Below, piece by piece: positions 27,033 to 35,454 of a stretch of 64,000 nucleotides of DNA. How positions within the stretch are numbered: the first letter of the stretch is position 1; every line of letters begins with the position of its first letter. The translations under genes were made by a program, and so were the position numbers. The notes under the pieces were generated by a model that saw only the letters and a program-made list of their open reading frames with translations, ran no database searches and was not told the DNA's origin. Source of the stretch: Spirillospora albida (GTDB lineage Bacteria > Actinomycetota > Actinomycetes > Streptosporangiales > Streptosporangiaceae); the NCBI RefSeq assembly GCF_000718255.1, contig NZ_JOFJ01000010.1, positions 1 through 64,000 on the forward strand. The letters are read 5' to 3'.

Positions 27033-29046
27033 AACCTCACTCGAGGAGTTCGCCCACAGCCTGGTCGCCAACGTCATGGCCAGCGCGGAGGCCGAGAGCA
27101 CCACCGCCCCCGAGATGTTCGCCCAGTTGATGCTCGAGGACCTTGAAGTAGCCGGCGACGTCGAGAACCACTTCCTCGCCTACTACCGATCCCACGGCAT
27201 CGAGATCCACGGCTTCGGCGTCAACAACACGCTCGGTAGTCTGGACCTGTTCGTCGTCGACTTCAGCCAGTCACCCCTAATGGGGAAGCTACACAAAGCT
27301 CCGGCGGAGGCAGCGCTCAAGCGCCCCCTGCAGTTCCTTCGCAAAACGTCCGACATCCGACAGGCCGCAGACGAGGCCACCGACGTCCAAGACCTCTGCA
27401 CTGGAGTCGAGAAAGCCCTCCTCGAGGCATCAAGCATCCGGGTCTTCTTGCTGACCAACTCCGTCTGCACAGTCAAGGCCCCACCTCCAGGCGTCTTCAA
27501 CGAGCTCGAGGTCACGCACGAGATCTGGGATCTCGAACGGTTCCACCGCCTGGCAAGCTCCGGGGCCCAGAGCGAGCCGATCGTCGTGGAGTTCCAGCAA
27601 CCCCTGCCGTGCCTCGCCGCGCCCAGAACCGGCGACTTCTCCGTCGTTCTGGGCGTCCTGCCCGGCCAGCTCCTCGCCGACCTGTACCGGGAGTACGGCA
27701 CGCGTCTGTTGGAACTCAACGTCCGCTCGTTCCTCCAAACACGCGTGAAGGTCAACAGTGGAATCCGAAGAACCCTGCTTGACAAGCCCGAGTGGTTCCT
27801 CGCCTACAACAACGGCATCACCGCAACCGCCTCGGCCGTTGACTTCGTCAGGGACGCGGACGGGCAGCACGCGATCCACCGCATACACGGAGTCCAGATC
27901 GTCAACGGCGGCCAGACAACCGCCTCCATCTACTACGCCCGCACCCGCGACAAAGCGGATCTGTCCGCAGTCCACGTGCAGATGAAGCTGACCGTGCTTC
28001 AGGAGTCCCAACTTCTCGACGTCGTGCCGGAGATCTCGAAGTACTCCAACAGCCAGAACGCTGTAAGCCTGGTCGACTTCAGTTCCAACAACCCCTTCCA
28101 CAGGCGCGTGGAGCAGGTCACCCGTACCCTGTGGGCCCCCGCGGCCGACGGCAGCGGTATCGAGACACGCTGGTTCTACGAACGGGCTCGGGGACAGTAC
28201 ACCGACGCCCAGGCCCGGGCGCGAACTCCCGCAGCCAAGAAACAGTTCAAGCTCCTCCACCCCACGAAGCAGAAGTTCACCAAGTCAGACCTTGCCAAAT
28301 TCATGCACTGCTGGGAGATGCTTCCTCACTGGGTCAGCCGCGGAGCCCAGAAGAACTTCAACGAGTTCATGATCCGACTGGACACCGCAATGGCTGAGGA
28401 CCGCGCACCCCGAGTGGACGTGCCATTCTGCCAGCGGTTGATTGCCAAGGCGAAGCTGTTCAAGGACATCGACAGGATCGCCTTCCAGCACGGGGCCGGC
28501 AGCCTCAAATCCTTCGTCACCGCCTACACGATGTCGTATCTGGTCCAAGCGACCAACCAGCGCTTGGACCTAGACCGCATCTGGCGCGAACAACGCATCT
28601 CCCCCGCAACGGCAGCAGCCGTCGAAACCCTGGTCGACCGCGTCATGCACGTGATCGACAACCCCAGATCCGGAAACCACTCCGGCGAATGGGCCAAGAA
28701 AGAGGACTGCTGGATCACCGTTTGCGGCATCCGTTGGAACCTCCCCGCCGATCTGGAGTCCGAACTCCTTCCCACCCCGATCGTCGACCCGGTCGGCCCA
28801 ACAACCGAACTCGATGCCGAGACCGAATCCCACCCCGACGTTGCCGAGGCCTCCTCCATACCTCCCGATGAGTGGTTCGCCATCCAACGCTGGGCCAAGG
28901 AGACCAGGAACCTCCTCCCGGACCAGCGCCAACGTCTCGCCCTCGTCGGCCGACGCCTCCAAGCTTCCGAACCAATCCGGACAGGCATCGCAACAGACGC
29001 CCTCAGACTCCGCGCCAAGGCCTACGCAGCCGGCTTCAAGCTCTAA
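27025..29046 (+). CDS. AIPR (abortive infection phage resistance) family protein
   Basis: The 673-residue protein carries the AIPR family hallmarks: RSFLQTRVKVNSGIRRTL, then EWFLAYNNGITATA, and VQIVNGGQTTASIYYA, and later YSNSQNAVSLVDF. AIPR proteins were first linked to lactococcal abortive infection and recur with MutL/Z1/DUF4420 sets. The biochemical activity is uncertain; a nuclease-like N-terminal region has been proposed for the family. It is the last gene of the operon and is followed by a terminator-like hairpin. Confidence 0.92.
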   Translation: MAETSLEEFAHSLVANVMASAEAESTTAPEMFAQLMLEDLEVAGDVENHFLAYYRSHGIEIHGFGVNNTLGSLDLFVVDFSQSPLMGKLHKAPAEAALKRPLQFLRKTSDIRQAADEATDVQDLCTGVEKALLEASSIRVFLLTNSVCTVKAPPPGVFNELEVTHEIWDLERFHRLASSGAQSEPIVVEFQQPLPCLAAPRTGDFSVVLGVLPGQLLADLYREYGTRLLELNVRSFLQTRVKVNSGIRRTLLDKPEWFLAYNNGITATASAVDFVRDADGQHAIHRIHGVQIVNGGQTTASIYYARTRDKADLSAVHVQMKLTVLQESQLLDVVPEISKYSNSQNAVSLVDFSSNNPFHRRVEQVTRTLWAPAADGSGIETRWFYERARGQYTDAQARARTPAAKKQFKLLHPTKQKFTKSDLAKFMHCWEMLPHWVSRGAQKNFNEFMIRLDTAMAEDRAPRVDVPFCQRLIAKAKLFKDIDRIAFQHGAGSLKSFVTAYTMSYLVQATNQRLDLDRIWREQRISPATAAAVETLVDRVMHVIDNPRSGNHSGEWAKKEDCWITVCGIRWNLPADLESELLPTPIVDPVGPTTELDAETESHPDVAEASSIPPDEWFAIQRWAKETRNLLPDQRQRLALVGRRLQASEPIRTGIATDALRLRAKAYAAGFKL

Positions 29047-29074
29047 CCGCGCACGTCCCTCTCTGGACGCGCGG
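29047..29074 (+). terminator. Hairpin just after the AIPR gene
   Basis: Arms CCGCGCACGTCC (29047-29058) and GGACGCGCGG (29065-29074) pair with one bulged A and a 6-base loop, starting at the base after the stop codon. This fits the end of the four-gene operon. Confidence 0.55.
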
Positions 29075-29498
29075 ACAGCGCTGCCGCGAGCTGGGACGAT
29101 ATCTCTCCGCTGATCAGCGGTCTCGCACTCGCGCAGTAGATCTACGCGGTCTACTACGTCGGGGCCGAGGGAAGCGGCGATGTCAGCACAGACGTGGCGC
29201 GTATGCGAGCCTCCCTTGAGGACAGCTTCCACGTGACCGAAGTCCACCTCCACCGGGATGGCGATGACGGGTCCCTGGCCAGTCTCAATGTAGACTTCAC
29301 CGAGATGACTGTGACTGCTGGGCGCGGGGACGCCCCCATCGCCTCACTGGTCAGCGCGGCTCGGCTGCTTGCACACAGGCCCCCCGACTTTCTGCACTCG
29401 CCGGCCACAATCCAGCACCCGTCACCGCGAGCCTGGATCAGCAGCACGCATCGGAAAACTGAAGCGCTGAGAAGCCGAAACTACGTTGCCGGATAGCG

Positions 29499-29849
29499 TT
29501 GATACCCTCGCGTCGCGCCTCATTCACCGAGTGCTCTTGCGCGTCGGCCGCCTATTACCGCCCAGAGGGGATCACTTTCACCACCCTGAACGACCTACGC
29601 GCTGCACAAAACGACCCACGCGGAGCGATTTCCGAACTACACCGCGACCAAGTACGAGCCGCCATCGCATTCAGCGCAGCTGGCCTCGACGCATGCCTGC
29701 GCACACTGCTCCGGGACTCCCTGCCCATCCTCCTCAGCCACGACGGGCCCGCACACGGTGCCTTCACCAGTAATTTTTACGACAATCGACTCAAAGGCGA
29801 ACTAACCTCGGCTATTAAGAAGGCCATCGTCGCCCTCGATCCGCGGTAG
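29499..29849 (+). pseudogene. Possible remnant of a HEPN-like protein
   Basis: The readable part, from about 29560, includes ISELHRDQVRAAIAFSAAGL and DACLRTLLRDSLPILLSHDG, then SNFYDNRLKGELTSAIKKAI and a stop. The amphipathic helices with VRAAIAFSAAGLDA resemble the first helices of HEPN-type nuclease domains of conflict systems. The start and end look truncated and no R-x4-6-H motif is visible, so it is probably a fragment. Assignment is tentative. Confidence 0.3.
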
Positions 29850-30317
29850 CGGACTCAGCGGATGGGATGGCGAGATTAAGTCTCCATGGTTCACAATGTG
29901 ACCCGGCTCTGGCGTTGGGGAATCACCAAGGAATACCTGTTTCCATGACTAAGCGCCCAGACGAAGACGCTGGTCGCACGTATGCAAATCTGGTGTGTGC
30001 GCCGGCGGGTACGACCGAGAAGAACCCTCGGCATCTCCGCCTTCGCCGCGGCTTGTCCTTGCAGCCCCCACCACCGACCGAGAAGTCCATAGCCCTGCAC
30101 CGCCATCAGGCCAGCCGTAGCTGAGTGTTCACGCTTTGAAGTTTGAACCTGCTTCCCAAAGTGAGGCCCGGCAGGTGAGGAGCGGGATTTGTTCCAATCG
30201 GGCCCCGGCCCGGAAGGCGACGATCATCAGGCGCCAACTCCGAACGAGCAACTTATCACCAGCTGTCCGCCCGCCACTGCGGAGACGGTACCCGGCGCGC
30301 CTGCACCCTTCTGTGAC

Positions 30318-30397
30318 GTACCCCTACGAGGATGCTCACCAACCGGTTCGTCCCACCCCCGGCGCCCGCCACAATCCCGTCCCGCTTCGCCTCCCCT
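30318..30397 (-). repeat. Dispersed repeat, copy A (minus orientation)
   Basis: Read on the minus strand, this 80-bp stretch matches the plus-strand stretch 35348-35431 with only scattered differences. Shared blocks include AAGCGGGACGG, CCGGTTGG and CGTAGGGG in the same order and spacing. The two copies are inverted with respect to each other and bracket about 5 kb. Origin and function are unknown. Confidence 0.7.
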
Positions 30398-30633
30398 GAC
30401 CCCGCCGCGGGGCGGGTCGTTGACTGACGTTCCGAACTCAACAGTGGTGATCGAGCCGTCGACACGGTGACCGCACCGTGGCCAACCGTCTATGCCGGTT
30501 CCGGGTGGGCTAGAGAGAAGTGTTGGGGGGCGTACCTGGATCGTATTGCCGCCTCGCACCCAGGAGGCCCCAAGGGACCCTGCTGATTGGCACGGCGCCG
30601 TGGATTTCCAGACCCGCTCAGCGGTCATCTCCC

Positions 30634-31908
30634 CTACTCCGGGCCGCTTGCCGCATGGTCCACCGGCGCGTCCAGCCACTCCTGGACGACGGCGAGGTCC
30701 TCCTCGGAGAACGCCGTCTCGCTGGAGTCAATGCGCTTCAGGACGCTGCGTACGAACGCTTCACGGATCTCCTCCGCAGTCGGCGGGGGATCCCGGTAGA
30801 GCGGGGAGCCGCCTCTGGCCGCGCCGTTCATGACGAACCCGATGTTTTGGCGGCTCACCCGCAGGCCGTGGTCCGCCAGTCTGTCCCGCGACCAGGCAGT
30901 GCACTCGGTCATGTTGAACGTGTGCTCGGACGCGTAGTCGGAGAGCGCACCGTAGACAGCGGGCCACCAGTCCTGGGGGAGCCGGGGCAGGTTCATCAGG
31001 TCGCCGAGACGCTCGATGGGCTCCGGCACCGGCACTTTCTGCGTGCCGCCTTCGGGCGGCTGGTGCCGGCTTCCGTCCCACAGCAAGTACTGGGACATAG
31101 TCAGGCCCGGCAGGTCCAGGCTCGACAACGCCCTGGCGAAGCCGCCGAGGCCGAACCAGTTCGGACCGATCGCAGCGGCGCCCAGTTCATCGCGCACCTG
31201 CTGCGCCAGCGACGCGAGATTGAGCGGTTCGGCAGCGCCGTTGTACTCCCGCGACACGATCGACCTGAAAGACTCGTAGGCGCCGGAACTATGGGCGGCA
31301 ACGGTTCCCGGGTGTCCGGTGCCGTCGCCTTCCGACGTTATCTCTCCGCTCGAGTCGTCGTCCAGGTCGATGGATTCGCCTTGGACGAGCGCGAGCATCT
31401 GATGACCGTTGAGTACCTGGTCAGCGATCGAGGTGTACGCCTCGGCCGCGTCCAGCGGCGACATGATGAGCGTACGCCGGTCCGCGCGGCGCAGCCGTTG
31501 GAGCAGCGGCGTCATGTCGGAGTCGCCCGAGGCGATGATGAACTCCTCACACACCGGCTCCGTCAACATCGCGTCGATCGCGTCGACGACCACCCTGATG
31601 TCTGCTCCGTTCTTCGTCGCGTTGTATCGCGGGCAGTCGACAATTTCGAACCCGGCCCGCACGAACGCGGCCCGGTAGCGGGAGAAGTACCTACGCTCCG
31701 TACCCATCGGCACGTAACCGCTGGGATTCAGGTAGCACCGCAGCACGAGCCATCGCCGCCGCGCCCCAGACTCCGAGATCTCCGATAGCCGCCGCAGCCA
31801 CGCCCCGGGGTCCGTCGCGAATCTCTCAGCCGCCAGCGGATCCAACTCACACAGACCGCTGAAAACATTGTCAAAGTCCAAATACAGTGCAGTCCGCATG
31901 TGATGCAT
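30634..31908 (-). CDS. NYN-domain (PIN-like) nuclease with a possible LOTUS-like C-terminal region
   Basis: The 424-residue protein opens with ALYLDFDNVFSGL, the first acidic motif of NYN/LabA-type PIN-fold nucleases. It continues with KNGADIRVVVDAIDAM (second acidic motif) and EEFIIASGDSDMTPLLQRLR (third). These give a metal-binding acidic centre expected to cleave RNA. After an acidic linker, residues around 220-275 (YESFRSIVSREYNG, then LNLASLAQQVRDELG, and GLGGFARALSSL) resemble an OST-HTH/LOTUS RNA-binding module; this second call is less certain. It is a single gene on the minus strand within the island. Confidence 0.8.
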   Translation of the reverse strand: MHHMRTALYLDFDNVFSGLCELDPLAAERFATDPGAWLRRLSEISESGARRRWLVLRCYLNPSGYVPMGTERRYFSRYRAAFVRAGFEIVDCPRYNATKNGADIRVVVDAIDAMLTEPVCEEFIIASGDSDMTPLLQRLRRADRRTLIMSPLDAAEAYTSIADQVLNGHQMLALVQGESIDLDDDSSGEITSEGDGTGHPGTVAAHSSGAYESFRSIVSREYNGAAEPLNLASLAQQVRDELGAAAIGPNWFGLGGFARALSSLDLPGLTMSQYLLWDGSRHQPPEGGTQKVPVPEPIERLGDLMNLPRLPQDWWPAVYGALSDYASEHTFNMTECTAWSRDRLADHGLRVSRQNIGFVMNGAARGGSPLYRDPPPTAEEIREAFVRSVLKRIDSSETAFSEEDLAVVQEWLDAPVDHAASGPE

Positions 31909-32142
31909 GGCAGTAACCTAGCGCCACTGCATCTCCCTAGGCCATATGTGGTAACTCCTGGCCATCTTGGGCGGATGGGTTGGAGTTGTGCTTGGCGCCC
32001 GTACTGATGTAGAGACGGTAGCGCCGATGCGGATCCGGTAGAGGAGTCGCCCCGGCACGGTGCTGCAGCTTTACCGTGCGGCTGGCATCTCGTAAGCCCT
32101 CTATGCAGCGACATCAATGTCGGCCATCAAACACTTAGAGCT

Positions 32143-33318
32143 TCACATAATTACTGGGCTGGGGCCACATTTGGTGCCTGCAATGAACCCGAAGGTCTCA
32201 CTTTTCATGCTGAGGTAGGCCTCAAGTAGAACTTCCAGAGTACTGTTTTCATTTCGAGCTTCCTGCGCTCGCTCGTGCAGCACTCTCGCGATCCGCGCAA
32301 AACGCCTGATGACGTTATCTGGCGGCCAAACAACCTTGGCTTGAGAGAAGGACCTCGCACTGAGCTCACGGGCAGCCGTGCCCTGGGCAAACTGCGACAG
32401 TTCAACGCTCCTTGAGCGGATCTCATGTAGCAACCACCAGACCTCATCGTCTCTCCGTGGCGTCAACTGGAGAACTCCGCGGCCCGCGATGACCGGTGAC
32501 CGCGTGACCACGGCATACACATGACCCGATTTAGGGGCAACAAGGATCGCGCTGCGGGCTTCAGAAGGTTCGATTTTGTCTGGTGCTGCCAAGTGGGGCA
32601 AGTAGCTATTGAAGATGTCTGCGGGCGCAACAAAAGACGAATTTGCCAGTCGGCCGGTTGATCGCTGCGTAGTCCCGGCCTGAATTTCACGTAGAACGCG
32701 TCCAAAGGTCCTTCCAGTCCAACTTTTCTTGTCCGCTGCCAGGACATTAAAATGCGCGTCCGCTAGCGAGACGGCCGTCCGCGCGATCCGGTCGTTGATC
32801 TCAGACCGGCTCTCGGCGGCCTGAATCACGCGCAGTATCTCATCCCGATCACTTGATGGTGGCAGCACAACCGGCAGTTCTCGCAATGCCTTGAGCCCAA
32901 GCGTCCGCTGCACCGTGCCCACGGCTTGCGCCTCGCACCAAGAACGCACTGCGGGCATACGGAGCCAGATCCTCAACCATTGGGCGAGTTCCGGCTCAGT
33001 GCAACGGATCAGGGCCACCGACCGCGCGATGTTCCAGCCAGCGTGCTCGGGCCCGGCAACGGCAGCATCGCCGATCCGCCCTACTAGCACAACGAGCAGA
33101 TCACCAGGCCAAAGAAGCGTTCGAGGATGGCGAACTTCTGCGATTTCGCGTTCAACATTGACAATGTCCGCGGTAGTAATACGACTATCGACGATGTCGC
33201 CCGCCCTGACCATCGGAATGCCTCCCGGGGTCGGCGGCCCGGGACGATTGATCCCGTATCCGATTACTTCCACGCCGGGGATTTCAGCGAGCGCGCTTCT
33301 CTGCGAAGAGCTACTCAA
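32143..33318 (-). CDS. hsdS: Type I restriction-modification specificity subunit (HsdS)
   Basis: The 391-residue protein has the HsdS arrangement of two target-recognition domains, each followed by a helix. The first shows GGIPMVRAGDIV, VGRIGDAAVA and LKALRELPVVLPPSSDRDEI with a long helix. The second shows ANSSFVAPADIFNSYLPHL and ends in the ARVLHERAQEARNENSTLEV helix. HsdS selects the DNA site for methylation by HsdM. It overlaps hsdM by 4 bp. The gene is visibly richer in A/T than its neighbours, suggesting acquisition. Confidence 0.88.
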   Translation of the reverse strand: MSSSSQRSALAEIPGVEVIGYGINRPGPPTPGGIPMVRAGDIVDSRITTADIVNVEREIAEVRHPRTLLWPGDLLVVLVGRIGDAAVAGPEHAGWNIARSVALIRCTEPELAQWLRIWLRMPAVRSWCEAQAVGTVQRTLGLKALRELPVVLPPSSDRDEILRVIQAAESRSEINDRIARTAVSLADAHFNVLAADKKSWTGRTFGRVLREIQAGTTQRSTGRLANSSFVAPADIFNSYLPHLAAPDKIEPSEARSAILVAPKSGHVYAVVTRSPVIAGRGVLQLTPRRDDEVWWLLHEIRSRSVELSQFAQGTAARELSARSFSQAKVVWPPDNVIRRFARIARVLHERAQEARNENSTLEVLLEAYLSMKSETFGFIAGTKCGPSPVIM

Positions 33319-34736
33319 AATTCCCCCAGGACATCACGAAGTTCTTGCTCCAGGCGTGACGCTTCCGCAAAGTGCCTATGCAACTCCTCGGTAAGTTCGC
33401 GCACACGCCGCTCGCCATCGCCAGGCTGGGCTACTGTGACCGCCGGCCGAACATAGCGGGATGGGACGAGGTTATACTCCGCCGCCTCGATGTCCTCAAG
33501 CGATACTTCTCTACACCACTCCGGATCGTCGTTCTTTCTTCCTTCTGACCAATCCCTGAACGTACCCATGACCCGCATAACGTCTTCTTCGGTCAGGACA
33601 CGCCTACTCCGGCTGACCTGGACGCCTACATCCTGGGCATCGACGAAAAGAACTCGCCCCTTGGAATGATCTCGCTTTCGCTTGTTGAAAACCCATAGGC
33701 AAGCAGGAATGCGAGTATGAGGGAAGATCCCAGATGGAAGCTGAATGACAGCGGCGAGAACATCATCCCGTACCAGTCCGGCGCGAATACGATGTTCGGC
33801 ACTACCCCTGAAAGATGCTCCATTGGCAAGCAGAATAGCAGCGCGACCGGTGGGATTGAGAGAACCCAGCACATGTTGAACCCATGCAAAGTCAGCATGG
33901 TTCTTGGGCGGCTCGCCATAGCGCCAGGATATGGATCGGCGGTCCAATTTTTCCTGCCAGCGGGACGATCCGAAGGGCGGATTGGCGAGGACAACGTCGT
34001 ACTGCTCGCCCGGCCACGAGCCATACGAAAGGCTATTTCCCAACTCAAGCCCGTGCGGCAGATCGTTCTCCAATCCATGAAGTATCAAATTCATCGCCGC
34101 GACCTTAAGGTTGCCCTGGTGGATGTCCCGCCCTGCCAGCCTGGGAGTGCGAGCATCTGCAGGCTTCCTGTCTTGGAGTGACGCCGAGCCTGCCGCCGCG
34201 ATCAACAAACCTGCGGATCCACAGGCTGGGTCATAGACCTTCTCTGTCGGGCGCGGCTTCACGAGTTCCACCATCGTCCTGACGATTTCGCGAGGTGTAA
34301 AGTACTCCCCTCCCACACGATCCTCTGAGAACCGGGCGAGACACTCCTCGTACAGCTTCCACGGCGGTAGGTCGATCGTGTCGAGGAGGTCGATGAGCCC
34401 TCGGAGCGCGCCCTCCGCACGTCGATGGGCATGCGATCTCAGTGATGCGAAGTCCGACTCGTCACGAAGATCAACAGTGAGGTTCCCGTATACGCCGCTC
34501 CAGGCACCCAACGCGGTACGCAAAACCACGCCAGGATCCGATTCATGCAGTTGACGCTTCAGATGTTCCCAGGTTGGGCGTCCCCGCGGATCATCCGCTA
34601 CGTCCGCGACATATCGTAGGAAGACGGCGGCCAAGACGAGTTGTTGAGTCGCCTCCTGGCCGCCGTCTTCGCGCAACAGGTCCACTGCCCGCAGCAGCCT
34701 GTCGACCTGATGCCTTGTCGTTTCCATCCATCCCAT
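33315..34736 (-). CDS. hsdM: Type I N6-adenine DNA methyltransferase (HsdM)
   Basis: The 473-residue protein has a short HsdM N-terminal helical domain, GGEYFTPREIVRTMVEL, the SAM motif YDPACGSAGLLI (168-179) and the catalytic NPPF (252-255), followed by QLPSGIFPHTRIPACLW. It methylates adenine at the site chosen by HsdS. No HsdR is present in the window, so this is either an orphan methyltransferase or part of an unusual system. It starts 9 bp after a small membrane-protein gene. Confidence 0.92.
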   Translation of the reverse strand: MGWMETTRHQVDRLLRAVDLLREDGGQEATQQLVLAAVFLRYVADVADDPRGRPTWEHLKRQLHESDPGVVLRTALGAWSGVYGNLTVDLRDESDFASLRSHAHRRAEGALRGLIDLLDTIDLPPWKLYEECLARFSEDRVGGEYFTPREIVRTMVELVKPRPTEKVYDPACGSAGLLIAAAGSASLQDRKPADARTPRLAGRDIHQGNLKVAAMNLILHGLENDLPHGLELGNSLSYGSWPGEQYDVVLANPPFGSSRWQEKLDRRSISWRYGEPPKNHADFAWVQHVLGSLNPTGRAAILLANGASFRGSAEHRIRAGLVRDDVLAAVIQLPSGIFPHTRIPACLWVFNKRKRDHSKGRVLFVDAQDVGVQVSRSRRVLTEEDVMRVMGTFRDWSEGRKNDDPEWCREVSLEDIEAAEYNLVPSRYVRPAVTVAQPGDGERRVRELTEELHRHFAEASRLEQELRDVLGEF

Positions 34737-34745
34737 CCTGCCGCG

Positions 34746-34925
34746 TCAGCGACGATAAGCGAGAACGATGGCAACGGCGATCGCGGCCACCACCGCGGAC
34801 GCGCTGCCGCTGCTCTGCACAGCACCAAGCAGGTCCTTGTGCCGTGCGTACTCAAGGATGCCAGCCACCAACGCCACGTTCATCGTCATCGACGCGGCGA
34901 GAAGCCACGCCCACGAGGTGCTCAC
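34746..34925 (-). CDS. 59-aa membrane protein coupled to hsdM-hsdS
   Basis: This short ORF starts at GTG 34925 with an excellent ribosome site (AGGAGGG, nine bases upstream) and ends 9 bp before hsdM. The product has two predicted membrane helices, residues 4-24 (SWAWLLAASMTMNVALVAGI) and 41-57 (SASAVVAAIAVAIVLAY), joined by a charged loop EYARHKDLLG. I do not recognise the family. Its place as first gene before hsdM suggests a role with the methyltransferase unit, for example as a membrane effector held in check. Confidence 0.7.
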   Translation of the reverse strand: MSTSWAWLLAASMTMNVALVAGILEYARHKDLLGAVQSSGSASAVVAAIAVAIVLAYRR

Positions 34926-34976
34926 TCCGGCCAACCCTCCTGCAGGTCTACACCAGCAGGACCACTCTAGCAAGAC

Positions 34977-35014
34977 AGCAGACGTTTTGGGGGGTCGCAG
35001 CAGACGTTTTGGGG
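34977..35014 (-). promoter_or_regulatory. Operator-like direct repeat, 2 x 16 bp with 22-bp period
   Basis: AGCAGACGTTTTGGGG occurs at 34977-34992 and 34999-35014 with no mismatch. The 22-bp period equals about two helical turns, so a protein could bind both on the same DNA face. It lies 52-89 bp upstream of the first gene of the hsd unit, where a promoter is expected. Confidence 0.55.
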
Positions 35015-35347
35015 ATCTCGTCTTCATTTCAGCAGGTGAACAACCAGAAAATGAGTTATTCATGAGCTCGCGAGATCCGCCGACAGCGGCCGTGAGAACA
35101 CCTGGGCCCCTCGAACCCCAGGACGTCGCGGGCTACAACTGGCCCGCTGGGAGGCGCCCCCGGACGCCGGAGAGGGACATGCACTTGCCGTGAGCCGCGG
35201 AACCTCCAGACCAAGCGGTCGTCCGCGATCTGTCTTGGGACGTGGTTGCCGGCGAGTCCCGACCTAGCGTGCCGCACCGGCGGGAGATCAGGTCCGGACC
35301 AGTCGCCGACAGCGCACGAGCGTCCCAACGACACGACACACACGGCT

Positions 35348-35431
35348 AGGAGACCGGGAAGCGGGACGGAACGGTTAGGCGGGTGCCGGGGATGGGGCGA
35401 GCCGGTTGGCGGGCCTCCCCGTAGGGGGTAC
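35348..35431 (+). repeat. Dispersed repeat, copy B (plus orientation)
   Basis: This is the partner of the repeat at 30318-30397 in the opposite orientation, ending CCCCGTAGGGGGTAC. The short palindromic blocks (for example CCCCGTAGGGG) suggest a foldable RNA or a recombination end. It sits at the right edge of the defence island, next to ordinary metabolic genes. Confidence 0.7.
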
Positions 35432-35454
35432 CGAAGCGCCGGTCGGCCGGGCTT

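Larger units (their letters stand above)
29075..30633. other. Gene-poor stretch with remnants
   Basis: No intact gene is evident in this 1.56-kb region. A plus-strand reading from about 29140 to 29370 (IYAVYYVGAEGSGDVSTDVA, continuing to SLVSAARLLAHRP) has coding-like composition but follows a stop and lacks a clear start; it may be the relic of a short gene. A HEPN-like remnant and one copy of a dispersed repeat also lie here and are listed separately. Base composition is less GC-rich than in the flanking operons. Confidence 0.5.
34926..35454. other. Upstream region of the hsd unit, without genes
   Basis: I find no gene in this 529-bp stretch. It holds a two-copy operator-like direct repeat near the start of the hsd unit and copy B of the dispersed repeat. 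Both are listed separately. Confidence 0.5.

Noticed and set aside
30136..30470. Short plus-strand frames around the first dispersed repeat
   Set aside because: Composition is Arg/Pro-rich, there is no ribosome site, and similarity to the 35.4-kb copy is at DNA level in all frames, so a repeat rather than a gene is likelier.
30520..31788. 422-codon plus-strand frame opposite the NYN gene
   Set aside because: Antisense shadow; NYN acidic motifs are on the minus strand.
32143..34925. Complete type I restriction-modification system
   Set aside because: No HsdR helicase-nuclease is found on either side within the window; only modification and specificity subunits are present.
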